Origin: Cytophagales bacterium
GTDB lineage: Bacteria > Bacteroidota > Bacteroidia > Cytophagales > 172606-1
Direction: 5' to 3'
Assembly (NCBI GenBank): GCA_025455595.1
Contig: JALOMD010000147.1
Location: forward strand, 1 to 7,052
Length of the DNA: 7,052 bases
Shown: positions 4,485 to 7,052 of the stretch, piece after piece
How positions within the stretch are numbered: the first letter of the stretch is position 1
Layout of the letters: each line of letters opens with the position of its first letter
Notes under the pieces: model-generated
What the model was told of the DNA's origin: nothing
Seen by the model: the letters and a program-made list of their open reading frames with translations, nothing else
Databases searched by the model: none
Translations under genes and position numbers: made by a program

Positions 4485-5822
4485 TCACCTGTCAAACACC
4501 AACCGCTGGCCCAATTGGCTTTCGTCCAAGGTGCCGTTGCGGTAGGCCAAGTGGCCCGACACAAACGTGTGCGTCACCGTTGACCGCAGCGTACGGCCTT
4601 CCAGCGGCGACCAACCGCATTTGTACAGGATGTTTTCCTTCGACACCGTGTACGGTCGGTTCGCGTCCACCAGCACCAAGTCGGCGTAGTAGCCTTCGCG
4701 CAGGTAGCCGCGTTCTGCCACGCGGAAACAATCGGCGGGGGCGTGAGACATTTTCTGCACAATTTGCTCCAAACGGAGGCGGCCGTCGTGCCACGCCTCC
4801 AGCATCATCAACAGCGAATGCTGCACCAGCGGCACACCCGCCGGGGCCTTCCAGTAATCCTGCGATTTCTCGTCCCACGTGTGCGGCGCGTGGTCGGTGG
4901 CGATGATGTCGAGTCGGTCGTCGAGCAGGGCTTGCCACAAGGCGGCGCGGTGGTGAGGGGCCTTGATGGCCGGGTTGCACTTGATTTGGTTGCCCAGCGT
5001 GGCGTAGTCGTCGGCAGAAAACCACAGGTGATGCACGCACACCTCGGAGGTGATGCGTTTGTCGCGCAGCGGCACGGTGTTGTCGAACAGTTCCAGTTCG
5101 TCGGCCGTGGAAAGGTGCAAGATGTGCAGCCGCGTGCCGTATTGCTTGGCCAGCGACACGGCCAGCGACGATGACTTGAGGCAGGCTTCCTCGTTGCGGA
5201 TTTGCGGGTGCAAGGCGGCCGTGGCTTGGTCGCCGTACTGTTGGCGGAACAGCTCGGTGCGTTGCCGCACGGTGGGTTCGTCTTCGCAGTGCGTGGCAAT
5301 CAGCGTGGGGCAGTCGCGGAACACGGCGGCCAGCACTTTTTCGTCGTCCACGAGCATGTGGCCCGTTGAGGAACCCATGAAAATCTTCACGCCACACACG
5401 TTTTTGGGGTCGGTTTTCAGGATTTCCTCCAAGTTGTCGTTCGAGGTGCCCATGAAAAACGAGTAGTTGCCCAACGACGTGCGGTCGGCGATTTCGTATT
5501 TGTCGGCCAGCAGGGCTTGGGTGAGGGCGTTGGGCACGGTGTTGGGCATTTCCATGAACGACGTGGTGCCGCCCGCCACGGCGGCGCGGCTTTCGGTGTA
5601 GATGTTGGCCTTGTGCGTGAGGCCCGGCTCGCGGAAATGCACTTGGTCGTCAATCACGCCGGGCAGCAGGTATTGGCCGGCGGCATCAATCACTTCGTCG
5701 GCAATTTGCGCCGACAAATCCTTGCCGATTTTTTCAATACGACCGTTCTTTATGTAGAGGTCGTTCTCAGAAATGGCTCCTTCGTTTACAGTCAGGGCGT
5801 TGACAATCAGGTATGTTTTCAT
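4485..5822 (-). CDS. pyrC: dihydroorotase, class I
   Basis: A 445-residue amidohydrolase. Dihydroorotase closes carbamoyl-aspartate to dihydroorotate, the third step of pyrimidine synthesis, in the cytoplasm. Visible landmarks are DDQVHFREPGLTHK (58-71), a substrate-binding N in MEMPNT (90-95), the lysine K146 in GVKIFMGSSTGH (expected to be carboxylated and to bridge two metals), H178 in THCEDE, H236 in LHILHLST and D310 in ATDHAPH. The usual HxH metal pair reads Q60-V-H62. R64, which binds the substrate carboxylate, is kept. The overall layout fits class I dihydroorotase better than allantoinase or hydantoinase, because REPG and the ATDHAPH block are dihydroorotase-like. The gene is often numbered pyrC in Bacteroidota. 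It stands alone, with no other pyr gene in view. No -7 box is visible upstream, where repeats crowd the start. ATG at 5822 gives a normal N terminus. Confidence 0.92.
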   Translation of the reverse strand: MKTYLIVNALTVNEGAISENDLYIKNGRIEKIGKDLSAQIADEVIDAAGQYLLPGVIDDQVHFREPGLTHKANIYTESRAAVAGGTTSFMEMPNTVPNALTQALLADKYEIADRTSLGNYSFFMGTSNDNLEEILKTDPKNVCGVKIFMGSSTGHMLVDDEKVLAAVFRDCPTLIATHCEDEPTVRQRTELFRQQYGDQATAALHPQIRNEEACLKSSSLAVSLAKQYGTRLHILHLSTADELELFDNTVPLRDKRITSEVCVHHLWFSADDYATLGNQIKCNPAIKAPHHRAALWQALLDDRLDIIATDHAPHTWDEKSQDYWKAPAGVPLVQHSLLMMLEAWHDGRLRLEQIVQKMSHAPADCFRVAERGYLREGYYADLVLVDANRPYTVSKENILYKCGWSPLEGRTLRSTVTHTFVSGHLAYRNGTLDESQLGQRLVFDR

Positions 5823-5835
5823 GTGAGAAGTCGTA

Positions 5836-5854
5836 AGTGGTCAGTCGTCAGTGG
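5836..5854 (+). repeat. 19-bp copy of the rimK-leader repeat
   Basis: AGTGGTCAGTCGTCAGTGG is identical over 19 bases to the reverse complement of 1028-1046. Here it is a single arm rather than a hairpin, 13 bp upstream of the dihydroorotase start, and abuts palindrome copy 7. Confidence 0.8.
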
Positions 5855-5881
5855 CGTTTTGGGCAAAATTTGCTCAAAACG
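5855..5881. repeat. dispersed palindrome, copy 7
   Basis: CGTTTTGGGC and GCTCAAAACG around AAAATTT. Unlike most copies it lies upstream of a gene start (32 bp before the dihydroorotase ATG). Its arms match copy 1, including the one-sided GCTC variant. Confidence 0.85.
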
Positions 5882-5891
5882 GCGGCAATTT

Positions 5892-5931
5892 AAAAAAAAG
5901 CCCCGACAGGTGTTAGAAACCTACCGGGGCT
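5892..5931 (-). terminator. intrinsic terminator-like hairpin, minus strand
   Basis: Read on the minus strand, AGCCCCG pairs with CGGGGCT, a symmetric two-base internal loop follows, then AGGT pairs with ACCT around a 7-nt loop. The stem is followed by eight T residues. It would stop minus-strand transcripts coming from the 5932-6370 repeat block or from the peroxiredoxin gene before they reach the dihydroorotase gene. Confidence 0.65.
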
Positions 5932-5963
5932 GAACGGCTGTTTGTTGTGTCTGATGGCGTTTT

Positions 5964-6067
5964 ATACTAAAAAGTCATGAGTCTTGCGTCTTTAGTCTTG
6001 CGTAAATACATTGACTGTCAGTTGATGAATGACTTGTAAGTACGCAATCTTAGGCTTGTTTTAGTAT
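5964..6067. mobile_element. MITE-like 104-bp segment with terminal inverted repeats
   Basis: ATACTAAAA (5964-5972) and TTTTAGTAT (6059-6067) are perfect 9-bp inverted ends. Inside are a doubled AGTCTTGCGT word (5980-5989 and 5994-6003) and an imperfect inverse copy near 6041-6052, so the interior can also fold. It encodes nothing. To its left is GGCGTTTT (5956-5963) and to its right GCAAAAATTGCCCAAAACGG (6071-6090), the two parts of a dispersed palindrome. This suggests the segment inserted into one. TTA occurs at both ends (5962-5964 and 6067-6069) and could be a 3-bp target duplication. It could instead be a chance arrangement of repeats. Confidence 0.4.
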
Positions 6068-6070
6068 TAA

Positions 6071-6091
6071 GCAAAAATTGCCCAAAACGGC
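6071..6091. repeat. dispersed palindrome, copy 8 (right part only)
   Basis: GCAAAAATTGCCCAAAACGG matches the centre and right arm of the family. The matching left arm GGCGTTTT is found 107 bp away at 5956-5963, beyond the MITE-like segment. It forms the left border of the composite repeat at 6092-6254. Confidence 0.7.
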
Positions 6092-6254
6092 AAAGTCCCA
6101 TAGGGACGACCTGTCTGTAGAAACCGAGACACGACCAACCAAAAGCTCCGTAGGAGCGGCCTTGACGTTGTAGTGTCAACCGGGCCGCTCCTACGGAGCT
6201 TTTTTCTCTGGTTTTTCTGTATTTCTACAGACGGTTCGCCCCTGCGGGGCTTTC
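6092..6254. repeat. nested double inverted repeat (composite element)
   Basis: The outer arms are AAAGTCCCATAGGGACGACC plus GTCTGTAGAAA (6092-6123) and, inverted, ATTTCTACAGAC plus GCCCCTGCGGGGCTTTC (6221-6254). They share the plan 'small palindrome, CGA, 5-6 nt, GTCTGTAGAAA'. The inner arms are a perfect 21-bp inverted repeat at 6141-6161 and 6183-6203 (core AGCTCCGTAGGAGC), with a smaller TTGAC/GTCAA stem in the loop. The inner hairpin is followed by six T residues on the plus strand, so it can also act as a terminator. No gene lies in 5823-6370. Confidence 0.8.
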
Positions 6255-6257
6255 ACG

Positions 6258-6294
6258 ACAGGCGTTTTGAGCAAATTTTGCCCAAAACGCCTGT
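6258..6294. repeat. dispersed palindrome, copy 9
   Basis: The longest copy, with outer arms ACAGGCGTTTTG and CAAAACGCCTGT, 76 bp past the peroxiredoxin stop. One core base differs (GAGC opposite GCCC). In the minus-strand transcript of the peroxiredoxin gene this is a tolerated G-U pair; in the plus-strand RNA it would be an A-C mismatch. It is the right border of the composite repeat. Confidence 0.88.
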
Positions 6295-6370
6295 GTTTTT
6301 CTTTTCTCCTCCCCTTGGGGGCGACCAAAACGAGAGTTTTGGGGCGAGCCTGTGCGGCCGGGTGGGGGCC

Positions 6371-6841
6371 TTAGTTCAGGCTTGACAACGCCTGTTGCAC
6401 AGCCGTGAAATCGGGAACTTCGCCCGCGTTTTCGAGTACTTCGGCGTACTGCACAGTGCCGTTTTTGTCAATCACGAAAGCCGACCGTTTGGAAACGCCT
6501 TTCAGCCCGAACACGAAATTCTCGTACATGGAGCCGTATGCGGCCGAGGCTTCTTTGTTGAAGTCGGACAGCAGCGGGAAGTTGAGGTTTTGCTCCTGCT
6601 TGAACTTGTCCAACGTAAACGGCGAGTCCACGGAGATGGCCACCACGTCGGCGTTCATTTTGTTGTAGTCGCCGAGGGTGTCGCGCATGGAGCAGAGTTC
6701 GGTGGTGCAGACGCTGGTGAAGGCCATCGGGAAAAACAGCACGACGAGGTTTTTGCCTTTGTAGTCGTCCAGCGAAACTTCTTTCTTGTCGGAACTGACG
6801 AGTTTGAACGCGGGGGCTTTGTCGCCTTTTTGCAATGCCAT
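6371..6841 (-). CDS. thiol peroxiredoxin (AhpC/TSA family, AhpE/PrxQ-like)
   Basis: A 156-residue cytoplasmic peroxidase that reduces hydrogen peroxide and organic peroxides. The catalytic motif PMAFTSVC has P38, T42 and the peroxidatic cysteine C45. R119 in SKRSAFVIDKNG is the likely catalytic arginine. A second cysteine, C50 (CTTELC), sits five residues later, the spacing used by PrxQ/BCP for an intramolecular disulfide. The rest of the chain (FFPMAFTSVC, VAISVDSPFTLDKF) resembles the AhpE group, whose members often lack that second cysteine. The frame is open to about 6988, but the start chosen is the ATG at 6841 (MALQKGDKAPAF), which matches the family N terminus. The extension runs through the hairpin at 6920-6958. 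No Shine-Dalgarno or clear -7 box is seen. It probably uses thioredoxin as electron donor. Confidence 0.93.
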   Translation of the reverse strand: MALQKGDKAPAFKLVSSDKKEVSLDDYKGKNLVVLFFPMAFTSVCTTELCSMRDTLGDYNKMNADVVAISVDSPFTLDKFKQEQNLNFPLLSDFNKEASAAYGSMYENFVFGLKGVSKRSAFVIDKNGTVQYAEVLENAGEVPDFTAVQQALSSLN

Positions 6842-6919
6842 AAAAAATCGGGGTTTAGGGTTTACGGGTTGTCTGTTTAGCAAAACGAATATCGGCGGGC
6901 TTTGTTTGGAATACTGTAC

Positions 6920-6958
6920 AAAAACGCCCAAAACGCAGGCGGCGTTTTGGGCGTTTTT
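6920..6958 (-). terminator. inverted-order palindrome copy acting as terminator
   Basis: AAAAACGCCCAAAACGC and GCGTTTTGGGCGTTTTT form a perfect 17-bp stem with a 5-nt loop, ending in five T residues on either strand. The arm order is reversed compared with the other copies: the GCGTTTTGGG half-site is on the right. It begins 7 bp after a TAA that would end the minus-strand partial frame at 6966-7052, so it is placed to terminate that gene before the peroxiredoxin gene. Confidence 0.75.
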
Positions 6959-6965
6959 CAAAAAA

Positions 6966-7052
6966 TTACTGAAAACGCAGCATGGCAACCAAATCCTTGA
7001 AATACCTTGGCGACCATATTTTTATCCTTGTGTCGTCTGGAATGAACCGGAC
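6966..7052 (-). CDS. possible C-terminal end of a gene cut by the window edge
   Basis: The minus strand is open for 28 codons from the edge to a TAA at 6966-6968, ending KDLVAMLRFQ. A terminator hairpin follows within 7 bp, as expected for a real gene end. The product cannot be recognised. Two other frames are also open over this short stretch (a plus-strand frame from an ATG at 6982, and another minus frame), so this is a weak call based mainly on the terminator. Confidence 0.3.
   Translation of the reverse strand, partial: VRFIPDDTRIKIWSPRYFKDLVAMLRFQ

Noticed and set aside
4492..5397. 301-codon minus-strand frame inside the dihydroorotase gene
   Set aside because: It is rich in Arg, Ala, Pro and Gly, as expected for an out-of-frame reading of a GC-rich gene. 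The dihydroorotase frame has all family motifs.
49..6294. CRISPR array made of the repeated palindrome
   Set aside because: Copies are irregularly spaced by hundreds to thousands of bases, with genes in between, and no cas gene is present.
5932..6370. Hidden riboswitch or classic small RNA gene in the repeat block
   Set aside because: No promoter-terminator pair around a conserved RNA core could be seen. The structures are better explained as dispersed repeats.
6395..6880. 161-codon plus-strand frame opposite the peroxiredoxin
   Set aside because: It is antisense to a clearly identified gene and shows the Val, Gly and His-rich make-up of a shadow frame.
6982..7052. Start of a plus-strand gene at the right edge (ATG at 6982)
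   Set aside because: It is open for 23 codons only, too short to judge. A terminator-like hairpin directly before it and a competing minus-strand frame ending in TAA make it less likely.

Overview
The window looks like chromosomal DNA of a member of the Bacteroidota, probably a moderately GC-rich Cytophagia-like lineage. Three things suggest this. Promoter -7 boxes match TAnnTTTG, including a full TTTG-N20-TAnnTTTG promoter in front of the tRNA. The genes lack Shine-Dalgarno sequences. The dihydroorotase and peroxiredoxin have a Bacteroidota-like sequence style. The taxonomic call is inference; no marker gene is present that would fix a genus.

Layout, left to right. Positions 1-371 hold no gene but nested inverted repeats and a leader. 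Then come a retropepsin-like RimB protease gene (372-857, +) and rimK (1059-1961, +), an S6 modification module whose two genes are separated by three hairpins. An S24-type repressor with a degenerate catalytic site (2115-2789, -) stands divergently from a small HTH-like gene (2978-3472, +), with two dyad symmetries between them, a CI/Cro-like arrangement. A complete tRNA-His(GTG) transcription unit (promoter, gene, intrinsic terminator; 3540 down to 3381, -) runs antisense into the 3' end of that small HTH gene. A PIN toxin (VapC type) with a 56-residue candidate antitoxin follows (3720-4373, -) with its own promoter. A class I dihydroorotase of pyrimidine synthesis (4485-5822, -) is next. 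Positions 5823-6370 are a gene-free block of repeats, hairpins and a small MITE-like insertion. A C-X4-C peroxiredoxin (6371-6841, -) follows, and the right edge may hold the last 28 codons of another minus-strand gene with a terminator after it.

The most striking feature is not a gene. A palindrome built from the half-site GCGTTTTGGGCA, an A/T-rich centre and its reverse complement occurs about ten times in 7 kb, always between genes. Five or six copies lie 7-80 bp past a stop codon, and two sets bracket larger inverted repeats. The genes themselves are mostly housekeeping or regulatory (ribosome modification, pyrimidine synthesis, peroxide defence, tRNA) with one toxin-antitoxin pair. No defence island, CRISPR array or prophage is visible. 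The unexplained biology is in the intergenic repeat architecture and in the divergent HTH pair.
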